Source: an uncultured Lachnospiraceae bacterium
GTDB taxonomy: Bacteria; Bacillota; Clostridia; Lachnospirales; Lachnospiraceae
Reading direction: 5' to 3'
Length of the DNA: 64,000 bases
Assembly: GCA_900315495.1 (NCBI GenBank)
Contig: OMZJ01000008.1
Location: 107,738 to 171,737, forward strand
Shown: positions 1-9,079 of the stretch, piece by piece
Layout of the letters: every line of letters starts with the position of its first letter
Numbering within the stretch: the first letter of the stretch is position 1
Program-made: the position numbers and the translations under genes
Notes under the pieces: model-generated
What the model saw: only the letters and a program-made list of their open reading frames with translations
The model's database searches: none
Told to the model about the DNA's origin: nothing

Positions 1-1194
1 ATGCAGAACGCCTGTTCCGCCACGCTGTTTACGCTCATCTCGCTGTTTCCGCTGCTGATGCTGGTGATCGCCTTCGTCCCGGCGATGAATGTCTCTCTGG
101 AGGACATCCTGGAGCTGGTGCGGGCGGTGGTGCCGGAGACCATGGTGCGGATGATGTCGGACCTGTTCACGAACATTTATCACAACACGGTCGGGGGCAC
201 GACCATCTCCGTGAACGTCCTGATCCTCCTCTGGTCCGCCTCCTCCGGCGTCAACAGCGTGTCCCGGGGCATCAATGACGCCTTCCGGACGACCAGAAAG
301 CGGGCCTGGGTCATCCGCCGGGCGTACAGCGTCCTCTACACGCTGGTCTTCATCCTGGTGATCGCGGCCTTCATCCTCTCCTTCGTCCTCAACCATACGG
401 CGTTCCGCGGATTTCTGCAGTCGGTCCCGGGTTTTGCCAATTTCCGCTGGCTGTTCCGCCTCCTGATGAGCTGGGTGGCCGTGATTCTGGCGATCCTGCT
501 CTTTATGGTCATCTACCAGGTGTTCCCCCACAACAAGACGTTCTTTCTGCATCAGTTTCCAGGGGCGCTGGTGGCGGGACTCGGCGTGTATATTTTTTCC
601 CTGATCTTCTCCAACTACCTGAAGACGGTCGTCTACTATTCCTATGTCTACGGGGCGCTGGCCTCGCTGGCGTCGATGGCAATCTGGCTCCTGGTGTGCA
701 TGAATTTCATCTTCGCGGGGGCCGAGATCAATTATCTCTGGATCAATTACTACATCAAGTGGCGCGACCACAAGGATCTGGAGAAAACCATCGAGCGCCT
801 GGAGAAGGAGGAGGCCGGCACGGCGGAGGAAGCCGCGCAGAAAGCCGCAGAATCCCGGAAGGACCGCCGGCTTGCGCGGATGCGGGCCAGATCGGAGCGC
901 AGCATGAAGCGCGTGCCGCTCTCTGTCCGCCTGCGGAATTTCTTCCATCCGGACCGGACCGAGCAGAATCTGAGCCGCATGGTGAAAAGAGAGCTGCGCG
1001 CGCAGAACCGCGCGGAGAAAAAAGAGCGCAGGCGCAGGCAGAAGGCGGCTGCACAGGCGAAGAAAGCCGAACAGCGGCAGGCGCGGAAGGAAGCGCGCGC
1101 TGCCCGGAAGAGGGAGAAACATGGCCGGATCGGGGAGCAGGGTTCTTCTGGTTCCGGCGGGAAGGAAACGCCTGCAGACGGAGAGGGGAAGTAA
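1..1194 (+). CDS. YihY/BrkB-family inner-membrane protein, 5'-truncated by the window edge
   Basis: Integral membrane protein of the YihY/BrkB (UPF0761) family, whose biochemical role is not established. The visible 397 residues contain about six hydrophobic segments (roughly residues 5-28, 68-85, 108-132, 152-175, 185-205 and 212-250). The family-typical SLFPLLML stretch comes near the N-terminus and a GAEINYLW motif at the end of the membrane part. Residues from about 250 to the end form a long soluble tail very rich in Lys, Arg, Glu and Ala, probably helical and cytoplasmic. The first base of the window happens to be an ATG, but family members usually carry more sequence before the SLFP motif. 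The true start is therefore probably outside the window. A promoter and T-box leader for pheST follow about 100 bp downstream. Confidence 0.85.
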   Translation: MQNACSATLFTLISLFPLLMLVIAFVPAMNVSLEDILELVRAVVPETMVRMMSDLFTNIYHNTVGGTTISVNVLILLWSASSGVNSVSRGINDAFRTTRKRAWVIRRAYSVLYTLVFILVIAAFILSFVLNHTAFRGFLQSVPGFANFRWLFRLLMSWVAVILAILLFMVIYQVFPHNKTFFLHQFPGALVAGLGVYIFSLIFSNYLKTVVYYSYVYGALASLASMAIWLLVCMNFIFAGAEINYLWINYYIKWRDHKDLEKTIERLEKEEAGTAEEAAQKAAESRKDRRLARMRARSERSMKRVPLSVRLRNFFHPDRTEQNLSRMVKRELRAQNRAEKKERRRRQKAAAQAKKAEQRQARKEARAARKREKHGRIGEQGSSGSGGKETPADGEGK

Positions 1195-1296
1195 CCGCTT
1201 CCCGGGGAGAGAAAGCACTCCGCCGATCTGCGGAGGGATGCAGAAAAGCCTCGGCCGTCCGGAGGGCATTCCGGAGCGGGTGCCGGCACGGAAGGG

Positions 1297-1324
1297 TTGA
1301 CAAAACGCTTCGTTGTGTTAGAAT
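1297..1324 (+). promoter_or_regulatory. sigma-A promoter of the pheST T-box transcript
   Basis: TTGACA at 1297-1302 and TAGAAT at 1319-1324 are separated by 16 bp. They lie just before the T-box leader, so they probably drive the leader and pheS-pheT. Confidence 0.75.
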
Positions 1325-1330
1325 CGTCAC

Positions 1331-1599
1331 TGTTCAAAGGCTGTGAAGGTGCACAGTAGGCGGCGCTATTCCCGACAGAGAGGGTCCTGGCTGGTGAGAG
1401 GGACTCCGGGTTCCGGCGGCAGCTGAATTTCACACCGGAGCTTTTTTCCGGAAGGGCGGAGACGCCTGCGTAGGGAAAAACGTGATTTCCGCGTCAGAGA
1501 ATCAAAAGTGCCTGCAAGAAGAGCTTTGTCCTGCAGGAATCAGGGTGGTACCGCGGCTGACCCCGTCCCTCGAAGAGAGAGACAGGGTCAGCTTTTTTT
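1331..1599 (+). promoter_or_regulatory. T-box riboswitch (Phe-specific) with terminator
   Basis: The conserved T-box core AGGGTGGTACCGCG is at 1542-1555. It is followed by a rho-independent terminator: GCTGACCC at 1556-1563 pairs with GGGTCAGC at 1585-1592, then seven T at 1593-1599. Stem I carries the typical GGTGAGAGG stretch near 1393-1401. A TTC triplet at 1429-1431, within GAATTTCAC, is the likely Phe specifier codon. The UGGU of the T-box matches a tRNA with discriminator A. Uncharged tRNA-Phe should stabilise the antiterminator and turn on pheST. The upstream boundary is approximate. Confidence 0.93.
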
Positions 1600-1653
1600 G
1601 TTACAGACGCGTGCGCGGCCCGCGCATGTGCCGACAGCAGGGAGGATAGCGAC

Positions 1654-2670
1654 ATGAACGAAGAACTGCAGCGCATGAGAGAAGAGGCGCTGAAAAAGAT
1701 CGACAATGCCACGCTGGAGCAGCTGAATGAGCTCCGGGTGCAGTATCTCGGCAAGAAGGGCGTTCTGAAAAGCCTGATGACGCAGATGAAGACTCTCACG
1801 CCGGAGGAGCGGCCGGTGTTCGGTCAGACCGTCAATGCACTGCGAGATGCCATTCAGGAAGCACTCGGCGGCAGAACGGCACAGCTGAACGAGCTGGCGC
1901 GCAGGGCCAGAATGGCGGCAGAGACCATCGATGTCACTCTCCCGGCAAAAAAGCAGAAAATCGGACATGCCCATCCCAACTCCCTCGCGCTGGATGAGGT
2001 GGAGAGGATCTTCGTCGGCATGGGGTATGAAGTGGTCGAGGGACCGGAGATCGAGCTGGACGAGTACAATTTCACCAAGCTCAATATTCCGGCCAACCAC
2101 CCGGCCAAGGACGAGCAGGATACCTTCTGGATCAATGACAAGTTCCTGCTGCGCACGCAGACGTCCTCTGTGCAGGCACATATCATGGAGCGCGGCAGGC
2201 TTCCGATCCGGATGATCGCGCCCGGCCGGGTGTATCGCTCGGACGAGGTGGATGCCACGCATTCCCCGTCCTTCCATCAGATCGAGGGACTGGTGGTGGA
2301 CAAAAACATTACCTTCGCCGACCTGAAGGGGACGCTGGCCACGTTTGCACAGCAGCTCTTCGGCCCGGATACGAAGGTCAAGTTCCGCCCGCATCACTTC
2401 CCCTTCACCGAGCCTTCCGCCGAGATGGATGTCTCCTGCTTCAAGTGCGGCGGCAAGGGCTGCCGCTTCTGCAAGGGATCCGGCTGGATCGAGATTCTCG
2501 GCTGCGGCGTCGTTCATCCCAGGGTCTTTGAAATGTGCGGCATCGATCCGGAGCAGTATACCGGCTTTGCGTTCGGTGTCGGCCTGGAGCGCATCGCGCT
2601 GCTCAAGTATGAGATCGATGACATGAGACTGCTCTACGAGAACGACGAGAGATTCCTCCGGCAGTTCTGA
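1654..2670 (+). CDS. pheS: Phenylalanine-tRNA ligase alpha subunit
   Basis: Catalytic alpha subunit of the alpha2-beta2 phenylalanyl-tRNA synthetase, which charges tRNA-Phe in the cytoplasm. The 338 residues are normal for bacteria. An N-terminal coiled-coil region (about 1-90) is followed by the class II aminoacylation core, with PGRVYRSDEVDATHSPSFHQ (motif 2) and GFAFGVGLERIALLKYEI (motif 3). A Cys-rich insert, CFKCGGKGCRFCKGSG, lies before motif 3. The start ATG has GGGAGG about 8 bases upstream. pheT follows after 16 bp and both genes lie behind a Phe T-box, so the two subunits are co-transcribed and regulated by tRNA-Phe charging. Confidence 0.98.
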   Translation: MNEELQRMREEALKKIDNATLEQLNELRVQYLGKKGVLKSLMTQMKTLTPEERPVFGQTVNALRDAIQEALGGRTAQLNELARRARMAAETIDVTLPAKKQKIGHAHPNSLALDEVERIFVGMGYEVVEGPEIELDEYNFTKLNIPANHPAKDEQDTFWINDKFLLRTQTSSVQAHIMERGRLPIRMIAPGRVYRSDEVDATHSPSFHQIEGLVVDKNITFADLKGTLATFAQQLFGPDTKVKFRPHHFPFTEPSAEMDVSCFKCGGKGCRFCKGSGWIEILGCGVVHPRVFEMCGIDPEQYTGFAFGVGLERIALLKYEIDDMRLLYENDERFLRQF

Positions 2671-2686
2671 ACAGAAGGGAGAGAAC

Positions 2687-5110
2687 ATGAATACTTCATT
2701 AAACTGGATCAAAGATCTGGTGCCGGGGCTGGACTGCACGGCACAGGAATATTTTGACGCGATGACGCTCTCCGGAACCAAGGGAGAAACCTATACCGAG
2801 TATGACAAAAACCTGAAGGACATTGTGGTCGGTCAGATCCTCTCGGTGGAGAAGCATCCGCACGCGGATAAGCTGGTCATCTGCCAGGTGGATGTGGGGA
2901 AGGATCAGCCGGTGCAGATTGTCACCGGCGCGCCGAACACCCGCGCGGGCATGAAGGTGCCTGTGGTCCTGCCGGGGGGGAAAGTTGCCGGCGGCCATGA
3001 CGGCGGGCCGAAGCCGGAGGACGGTATCACGATCGAGGCCGGTAACCTGCGCGGCGTGGAATCCTTCGGCATGATGTGCTCCATCGAGGAGCTCGGCTCC
3101 TCCCGGGAATTCTATCCGGACGCCCCGGAAAACGGGCTCTACGTCTTCCCGGAGGATACGCCGGTGGGAGCGGACGCGATCGATGTGCTCGGCCTGCATG
3201 ACGCCTCCATCGAGTATGAGATCACCAGCAACCGCGTGGACTGCTACAGCGTGCTGGGCATCGCCAGAGAGGCTGCGGCAACCTTCCGGAAGCCTTTTGT
3301 GCCGCCGGTGGTGACGGCGGTCGGAAACAATGAGGATATCCACGATTATCTGACCGTGGAGGTCCGGGATCCGAAGCTCTGCCCGCGGTACACGGCGAGA
3401 ATGGTGAAGAACATTCACCTGGCACCGTCCCCGGAGTGGATGCGGCGCCGCCTGATGGGAAGCGGAATCCGCCCGATCAACAACCTCGTCGACATCACGA
3501 ATTACGTGATGGAGGAATACGGGCAGCCGATGCACGCCTTTAACTATGACAAGATTGCGGGACACAAGATCATTGTCCGGCGGGCGGAAGACGGAGATAC
3601 CTTTGAGACCCTGGACGGGCAGGAGAGAAAGCTGGACCGGGACATCCTGATGATCTGCGACGGGGAGAAGGAAATCGGCATCGCCGGGATCATGGGCGGT
3701 GAGAATTCCAAGATCACAGACGACGTCACGACCATGGTCTTCGAGGCGGCCTGCTTCGACGGTACGAACATCCGCCTTTCCAGCAAGCGCCTGGGCCTGC
3801 AGACCGACGCTTCGGGAAAGTTTGACAAGGGACTGGATCCCAACAACGCGTCGGCGGCCATCGACCGCGCCTGCCAGCTGATCGAGGAGCTGGGCGCCGG
3901 GGAAGTGGTCGGGGGGATGATTGATGTCTGCTTCGAGCACCGGGAGGAGAAGAGAATCCCGTTTGACCCGGAATACAACAACAGGCTTCTCGGCATCGAC
4001 ATTTCCGCAAAGCAGCAGCTTTCCTACTTCAAGCCGCTGGAAATCCGCCTGGATGAGAAGACGAACGAACTGGTCTGCCCGACCTTCCGGCAGGATCTGC
4101 TGCGCAAGTGCGACATCGCGGAGGAAGTGGCCCGCTTCTACGGCTATGACAAGATTCCGACCACGCTGCCCAGCGGCGAGGCGACGGCCGGCGGCCTTAC
4201 CTGGAAGCTGCGGATCGAGAACATCGCGCGGGAGGTGGCGGAGTTCAACGGCTTCTCCCAGACCATGACCTACTCCTTCGAGAGCCCGAAGGTCTTTGAC
4301 CGGCTGCGCCTGGATGCGGAAGATCCGCTGCGTAAAGCGATCGCGCTCTCCAATCCCCTCGGGGAAGACTACAGTATCATGCGCACCCTGCCGGTGAACG
4401 GCATGCTGACCTCCCTTGCGACGAACTACAAGCGGCGCAACAAGGATGTACGGCTGTATGAAATTGCCACAATCTATCTGCCAAAGTCCCTGCCCCTGAC
4501 CGAATACCCGGATGAGCGGACGGAGCTGACCTTCGGCATGTACGGGGACGGCGATTTCTTCGACATGAAGGGCGTCGTTGAGGACCTGTTTGAGCGGCTC
4601 GGCATGAAGGAAGCGCCGAAGTACGACCCCGCGTCCGGGAAAAACTTCCTGCATCCGGGGCGGCAGGCAAAGATCCTCTATCACGGCGAGTGCGTCGGCT
4701 TCCTCGGCGAGGTGCATCCGGATGTGGCGGATACCTACGGCATCGGCGAGCGCGCGGTGATCGCGGTGCTTGACATGCCGAAGATTGATGAATACGCGAA
4801 TTTCGACTATCTGTACAGAGGCCTTGCAAAATATCCGACGGTGACCCGGGACATCAGCCTTGTGGTGCCGCTTCCCATTCTGGCGGGCCAGATCGAGGAT
4901 GCGATCCGCGCAAACGGCGGGCCGTATCTGGAGAGCGTGGATCTGTTTGACGTTTACGCGGGCGGACAGGTTCTGCAGGGAACCAAGTCGATGGCTTATA
5001 CGATCGTATTCCGGGCACCGGATCACACCCTCCGGGATACCGAGGTGCAGGAAGCCATGGACCGGATCCTGGCCGCGCTGGAGAAAATGGGAATCACGCT
5101 CCGCGCCTGA
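2687..5110 (+). CDS. pheT: Phenylalanine-tRNA ligase beta subunit
   Basis: Beta subunit of phenylalanyl-tRNA synthetase, which binds tRNA and hydrolyses mischarged Tyr-tRNA-Phe. At 807 residues it is full length. The visible domains are an N-terminal EMAP/tRNA-binding domain (residues about 40-155, with EKHPHADKLVICQVDVG), the B3/B4 editing domain (about 210-390), B5 (about 400-475), the class II-like core, and a C-terminal ferredoxin-fold anticodon-binding domain (about 715-807, with KYPTVTRDISLVV). It starts 16 bp after pheS with an AGGGAGAG ribosome binding site. Nothing looks damaged. Confidence 0.98.
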   Translation: MNTSLNWIKDLVPGLDCTAQEYFDAMTLSGTKGETYTEYDKNLKDIVVGQILSVEKHPHADKLVICQVDVGKDQPVQIVTGAPNTRAGMKVPVVLPGGKVAGGHDGGPKPEDGITIEAGNLRGVESFGMMCSIEELGSSREFYPDAPENGLYVFPEDTPVGADAIDVLGLHDASIEYEITSNRVDCYSVLGIAREAAATFRKPFVPPVVTAVGNNEDIHDYLTVEVRDPKLCPRYTARMVKNIHLAPSPEWMRRRLMGSGIRPINNLVDITNYVMEEYGQPMHAFNYDKIAGHKIIVRRAEDGDTFETLDGQERKLDRDILMICDGEKEIGIAGIMGGENSKITDDVTTMVFEAACFDGTNIRLSSKRLGLQTDASGKFDKGLDPNNASAAIDRACQLIEELGAGEVVGGMIDVCFEHREEKRIPFDPEYNNRLLGIDISAKQQLSYFKPLEIRLDEKTNELVCPTFRQDLLRKCDIAEEVARFYGYDKIPTTLPSGEATAGGLTWKLRIENIAREVAEFNGFSQTMTYSFESPKVFDRLRLDAEDPLRKAIALSNPLGEDYSIMRTLPVNGMLTSLATNYKRRNKDVRLYEIATIYLPKSLPLTEYPDERTELTFGMYGDGDFFDMKGVVEDLFERLGMKEAPKYDPASGKNFLHPGRQAKILYHGECVGFLGEVHPDVADTYGIGERAVIAVLDMPKIDEYANFDYLYRGLAKYPTVTRDISLVVPLPILAGQIEDAIRANGGPYLESVDLFDVYAGGQVLQGTKSMAYTIVFRAPDHTLRDTEVQEAMDRILAALEKMGITLRA

Positions 5111-5127
5111 ATCTTCGCAAAAATGGG

Positions 5128-5156
5128 TTGCAAACGGCCTGACAATGCGGTATACT
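5128..5156 (+). promoter_or_regulatory. promoter upstream of secG
   Basis: TTGCAA at 5128-5133 and TATACT at 5151-5156 with a 17-bp spacer, in the 93-bp gap between pheT and secG. Confidence 0.7.
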
Positions 5157-5203
5157 AAGTAAAGTTTGCAGAATTGCAGGCAGTTTTGCGGGGAGGTGAA
5201 ATC

Positions 5204-5440
5204 ATGGCAGCGCTCAGAGTAATCCTGACGATACTCTTTTTGATTGTTTGTGTCGTATACGTGATTCTGGTCCTTTCTCAGGAAGGCAAGGATGCCGGGC
5301 TCGGCTCGATCGGCGGTATCGGCGAGACCTATTGGAGCAAGATCCGCGGACGTACCGCAGAGGGCACGCGCGACAAGCTGACCGTACTTCTGGCTGTGCT
5401 GTTTTTCGCACTGGCTGTTGTACTGAATCTGAATTTCTGA
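5204..5440 (+). CDS. secG: Preprotein translocase subunit SecG
   Basis: Small integral membrane subunit of the SecYEG translocon. It has 78 residues and two hydrophobic helices (about 3-25 and 55-77). The connecting loop carries the family signature LSQEGKDAGLG and a GGIGETYW stretch. ATG 5204 was chosen over the in-frame ATG at 5174 because GGGGAGGTGAAATC sits directly before it and because SecG proteins begin with the first membrane helix. It has its own promoter and a terminator before rnr. The order secG-rnr-smpB is a common Firmicutes arrangement. Confidence 0.95.
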   Translation: MAALRVILTILFLIVCVVYVILVLSQEGKDAGLGSIGGIGETYWSKIRGRTAEGTRDKLTVLLAVLFFALAVVLNLNF

Positions 5441-5454
5441 GGTTGGTTGAAAAA

Positions 5455-5486
5455 CGGAGCTGACGCATCTGCGGCAGCTCCGTTTT
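5455..5486 (+). terminator. hairpin terminator between secG and rnr
   Basis: CGGAGCTG (5455-5462) pairs with CAGCTCCG (5475-5482), followed by TTTT. The tail is short, so readthrough into rnr is plausible. Confidence 0.6.
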
Positions 5487-5508
5487 CCGTCAGAGAGGGG
5501 AGGCTGCC

Positions 5509-7707
5509 ATGGCGGAAGAAAACAGTCGTCCGGAAGTGCTGCAGCAAAGAATCCTGGATGTGACCGGACACCCGGATTACCGGGGACTGCGCCGGCGGGA
5601 TTTTGCTGTTCTGTTTGACATTCCCGGAGGGGACACCGAGGGCCGTGCGGCGCTGGCGGAGGCCCTGGCGCGCTGTGTTGCAAGCGGGGCACTGCTTCTG
5701 ACACAGAGAGGAAAATATGTGCGTCCGACGGCCGTCCGGATTGAGGGCGTCTACACGTCCACGCCGCGGGGATTCGGCTTTGTGCAGTCCGACAGCCGGG
5801 CGGAGGATCTCTTCATCCCGGAGGAGAACGCAGGCGGGGCCCTGAACGGAGATACGGTTCTGGCGGTGGTGACCGAGCCGGGGCGGGACGGCAGAAGAGA
5901 TGTCGGGAAAGTCGTGAAGGTGGTTTCCCGCGCGCTGACGAAAGTCGTCGGCACCTACCGGCGCAGTGCGAAGTCCGGCATTGTGATTCCCGACAACCCG
6001 CGGATCCTGGCGGATTTTTCCGTCCGCCCGGAGGACTGCCCGGAGGCGCAGAACAATGACAAGGTCGAGCTGGAGATCACCCGCCCGGGGGACGGCAGCC
6101 GCCGGCCGGATGGCTTTATCCGGCGCGTGATCGGCCATGCCGGGGCGCCCGGCGTGGATATCGAATCGGTCGCAGCCTCCTACGAGCTGCCGGAGGTCTT
6201 TCCGGACGCGGTGCTGCGCGAGCTGGAAGAGATTCCGGACGCGGTGCGGGTGGAAGATCTGGAGGGAAGAACGGATCTTCGGTCTGTCCCGACGGTCACC
6301 ATCGACGGGGAGGATTCGCGAGACTTTGACGATGCGGTTTCTCTCTCCCGGGAGGGGAATCTCTGGCACCTGGGCGTGCACATCGCGGATGTCAGTCACT
6401 ACGTGCGGGAAGGTTCCGCCCTGGACGAAGAGGCAATGAAGCGGGGAACCAGCGTCTATTTCCCGGACCGGGTGATTCCGATGCTCCCGGAGAAGCTGTC
6501 GGTGGGGATCTGTTCCCTGAATGAAGGAGTCGACCGGCTGGCGCTCAGCTGCCTGATGGACGTGGACCGCACCGGCGAAGTGACCGCCCACCGGCTGGAG
6601 CTGACGGTGATCCGCTCGGACCACCGCATGACCTACCCGAAGGTCGCCGAGATTCTGGACCGTCCGGAGGGGGACGCGGCAGCGGAGTACGCGGATGTCT
6701 GCGCGATGTTTCAGGACATGCGGGAGCTGTCCGTCATACTGCGGAAGAAGAGGCAGGCGCGCGGTGCGATCAGCTTTGATTTTCCGGAATCAAAGATCAC
6801 GCTGGATGCTGCCGGACGCCCGGTGGACATCCGGCCCTATCCGCGCAATGCGGCCACCGACCTGATCGAGGATTTCATGCTGCTGGCCAATGAGACGGTG
6901 GCGGAGGATTATTTCTGGATGGATGCCCCGTTCCTCTACCGGGTGCACGAAAAGCCGGACAGCGACAAGATGAAGCAGCTGGCCGTGTTCCTGGGGGGCC
7001 TCGGCTATACGCTCCACGGCGCCAGGGACATTCATCCGCGGGAGCTGCAGCAGGTGCTGGAGCGCGCGGAGGGAACCGAGGAGGAGCCGCTTCTGGCGCG
7101 GATGCTTCTGCGTGCGATGAAGCAGGCAAGATATTCGACGGAGAACACGGGGCATTTCGGTCTTTCCGCGCGGTACTACTGCCATTTCACGTCGCCGATC
7201 CGCCGATACCCGGATCTCTGGGTGCACCGGATCATCCACGAAAATCTTGCGGGAAGGCTGACGGACGCGGAGGAAAACCGGCTCCGGGAGAAACTCCCGG
7301 GGGTTGCGGAGCAGTCGTCCGCGGCGGAGCGCCGCGCCCAGAACGCCGAGCGCACCGTGGAAAAGATGAAGAAGGCACAGTATATGCGGCAGCGCATCGG
7401 GAAGGAATATGACGGCATTATCTCCGGCGTGACCGGAAGCGGGATTTACGTGGCGCTTTCCAACACGGTGGAGGGGATGATTCCGGTCTCGTATCTGGTG
7501 GACGACTACTATGTCTTCTCCCCCGAACGGCTGGAGCTGGCCGGGAGGTCCTTCGGACATGTCTACCGGCTCGGGCAGACCGTGCACGTGATGGTGACGG
7601 ATGCCGACCCGGTTTTGAATGCCGTCACATTCCGGATTGTCAATCCGACGTCCGGCACGAAAAAGCACTGGAAGGATCCGGACCACCGGGATCTGTATGA
7701 TTACTGA
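5509..7707 (+). CDS. rnr: Ribonuclease R
   Basis: Processive 3'-5' exoribonuclease of the RNB family. It degrades structured RNA and, in the trans-translation pathway, the defective mRNAs released by tmRNA-SmpB. The 732 residues contain an N-terminal winged-helix/OB part, cold-shock domains, the RNB catalytic domain from about residue 265 and a C-terminal S1 domain (about 630-710). The RNB metal-binding motif [12 protein letters not shown] and the [13 protein letters not shown] motif are intact. AGAGAGGGGAGG precedes the start. Together with smpB and the tmRNA gene downstream it makes a complete ribosome-rescue neighbourhood. Confidence 0.96.
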   Translation: MAEENSRPEVLQQRILDVTGHPDYRGLRRRDFAVLFDIPGGDTEGRAALAEALARCVASGALLLTQRGKYVRPTAVRIEGVYTSTPRGFGFVQSDSRAEDLFIPEENAGGALNGDTVLAVVTEPGRDGRRDVGKVVKVVSRALTKVVGTYRRSAKSGIVIPDNPRILADFSVRPEDCPEAQNNDKVELEITRPGDGSRRPDGFIRRVIGHAGAPGVDIESVAASYELPEVFPDAVLRELEEIPDAVRVEDLEGRTDLRSVPTVTIDGEDSRDFDDAVSLSREGNLWHLGVHIADVSHYVREGSALDEEAMKRGTSVYFPDRVIPMLPEKLSVGICSLNEGVDRLALSCLMDVDRTGEVTAHRLELTVIRSDHRMTYPKVAEILDRPEGDAAAEYADVCAMFQDMRELSVILRKKRQARGAISFDFPESKITLDAAGRPVDIRPYPRNAATDLIEDFMLLANETVAEDYFWMDAPFLYRVHEKPDSDKMKQLAVFLGGLGYTLHGARDIHPRELQQVLERAEGTEEEPLLARMLLRAMKQARYSTENTGHFGLSARYYCHFTSPIRRYPDLWVHRIIHENLAGRLTDAEENRLREKLPGVAEQSSAAERRAQNAERTVEKMKKAQYMRQRIGKEYDGIISGVTGSGIYVALSNTVEGMIPVSYLVDDYYVFSPERLELAGRSFGHVYRLGQTVHVMVTDADPVLNAVTFRIVNPTSGTKKHWKDPDHRDLYDY

Positions 7708-7850
7708 CGCTGCGGAATGAAAATCCCGCTGCGCAGGGCGAGTCCTTCCGCCTGCAGGAAACAAAATTCTCTGCGTGGACGGATGCTTCCGGACACAAAG
7801 GGAACCCGGATGGCAGAAAACAGAACTATTCCAAAATAACAGAGACAGAG

Positions 7851-8327
7851 ATGGCAAAGAAGAGAGAAGGAATCCGGCTGATCGCCAACAACAAGAAGGC
7901 GTATCACGATTATTTTATTGAGGACACATGGGAAGCAGGGATTTCTCTGGTCGGAACGGAGGTCAAATCTCTGCGGAACGGCAAGTGCAGCCTGAAGGAG
8001 GCCTATGTGCAGGCCGTCCGCGGAGAATTGATTGTCTACGGCATGCATATCAGTCCGTACGAGCACGGGAATATCTTCAACCGGGATCCGCTGCGGCCGA
8101 GAAAACTCCTGCTGCACCGGTCTGAGATCAACAAGATCCAGGGACGGGCGGACCAGCAGGGGTATACGATTGTCCCGCTGCAGGTCTATTTCAAGGGAAG
8201 CCTGGTCAAGGTACAGATCGGGCTGGCCAGAGGAAAGAAGCTGTATGACAAGCGCGCCGACATGGCCCGGAAGGACGCCAGACGCGAGGCGGAGCGGGAA
8301 TTCAAGGGGGCGAATCTGCGGATCTGA
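7851..8327 (+). CDS. smpB: SsrA-binding protein SmpB
   Basis: Binds the tRNA-like domain of tmRNA and delivers it to stalled ribosomes. It has 158 residues with the expected beta-barrel core. Diagnostic stretches include [38 protein letters not shown] and a basic C-terminal tail ([18 protein letters not shown]) that enters the mRNA channel. No clear Shine-Dalgarno is visible before ATG 7851; the upstream stretch is purine-rich (ACAGAGACAGAG). It lies 143 bp after rnr and is convergent with the tmRNA gene, sharing a bidirectional terminator. Confidence 0.97.
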   Translation: MAKKREGIRLIANNKKAYHDYFIEDTWEAGISLVGTEVKSLRNGKCSLKEAYVQAVRGELIVYGMHISPYEHGNIFNRDPLRPRKLLLHRSEINKIQGRADQQGYTIVPLQVYFKGSLVKVQIGLARGKKLYDKRADMARKDARREAEREFKGANLRI

Positions 8328-8444
8328 GCTGACCTGCATTCCAAGGAATCTGCGCCCGGCCTGCCGGGAAGACTGCCCTCCGGGTCCTTCGGGGCAGCGC
8401 AATGGTTCCTGCAGGGCAGGGCAGCCTGCCCGAAATATGGAAAC

Positions 8445-8482
8445 AAAAGAAACCGGGACGCGCAAGCGTCCCGGTTTCTTTT
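8445..8482. terminator. bidirectional terminator shared by smpB and ssrA
   Basis: A perfect 17-bp inverted repeat (8445-8461 and 8466-8482) around a GCAA tetraloop. The stem ends are AAAA on one side and TTTT on the other, so it can stop transcription from both smpB (+) and the tmRNA gene (-). Confidence 0.9.
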
Positions 8483-8501
8483 GATCCACGGAGTGATCCA
8501 G

Positions 8502-8845
8502 TGGAGCTGAGGGGAATCGAACCCCTGTCCGAAAGTCTGTCCACCAAAGCTTCTCCCATCACAGCCGGTCATTTCCATTTCCCTTCCGATACCGCCGGCC
8601 GGCAGGCTGTATCAGTCAGTAGCTTCATGATTCTCTCACGATCTCAAAGCTTTGACAGTGAGGTTCCCCGCTTCCATAATGCCGGTAGGCCGAGAGAGCG
8701 GGAGACTCGGTGCCGACAGCTGCACTCAGGCAGCGATTGCTAAATTATCGTTAGCGTTTATATTTAGTTTCCGACTTTTAACGTGGATCCGGACCACGGA
8801 TGGCTGCTCTGCCTTCGGGGCCCCCGTCGAAACCAGTACAACCCC
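8502..8845 (-). ncRNA. ssrA: transfer-messenger RNA (tmRNA)
   Basis: On the minus strand the RNA begins GGGGTTGTACTGGTTTCGAC and ends with the T-arm/acceptor GGGGTTCGATTCCCCTCAGC followed by TCCA. The ends pair as a 7-bp acceptor stem with G-U wobbles. The terminal CCA is not encoded, because the genome continues CTG. The tag reading frame is 8755-8726 and encodes ANDNLAIAA then TGA, giving a tag of Ala plus ANDNLAIAA. The resume codon GCT was chosen by analogy with clostridial tags and is an inference. Length is 344 nt. A consensus minus-strand promoter lies about 37 bp before the mature 5' end, implying 5' processing. Confidence 0.96.
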
Positions 8846-8888
8846 AAAACGAAGAAAGTACTGCAGAAGGCCGCTAACGAGCAAATCT

Positions 8889-8917
8889 ATTATATCCGAT
8901 CTGTCTGCATGTGTCAA
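8889..8917 (-). promoter_or_regulatory. consensus sigma-A promoter of ssrA
   Basis: On the minus strand, TTGACA (8917-8912) and TATAAT (8894-8889) with exactly 17 bp between them. Both boxes match the consensus fully, as expected for an abundant stable RNA. Confidence 0.92.
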
Positions 8918-9079
8918 ATATTTTGCAGAGACAGATGTCATCCCGTGCGACTTTTTGTCTACCCCGGCATCCAAACCGGTATCATTCCCTCCTGGGATTG
9001 TGTATAATGCATTCAGTTGCCGGCGGAGCGCCGGAGGCAGAACGGTCGATTTTTTTTCCAAAATCAGAGAGGAGAACAG

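Noticed and set aside
2699..5704. Minus-strand open frame of 1001 codons opposite pheT, secG and the start of rnr
   Set aside because: Shadow of three well-defined genes, crossing their promoters and terminators.
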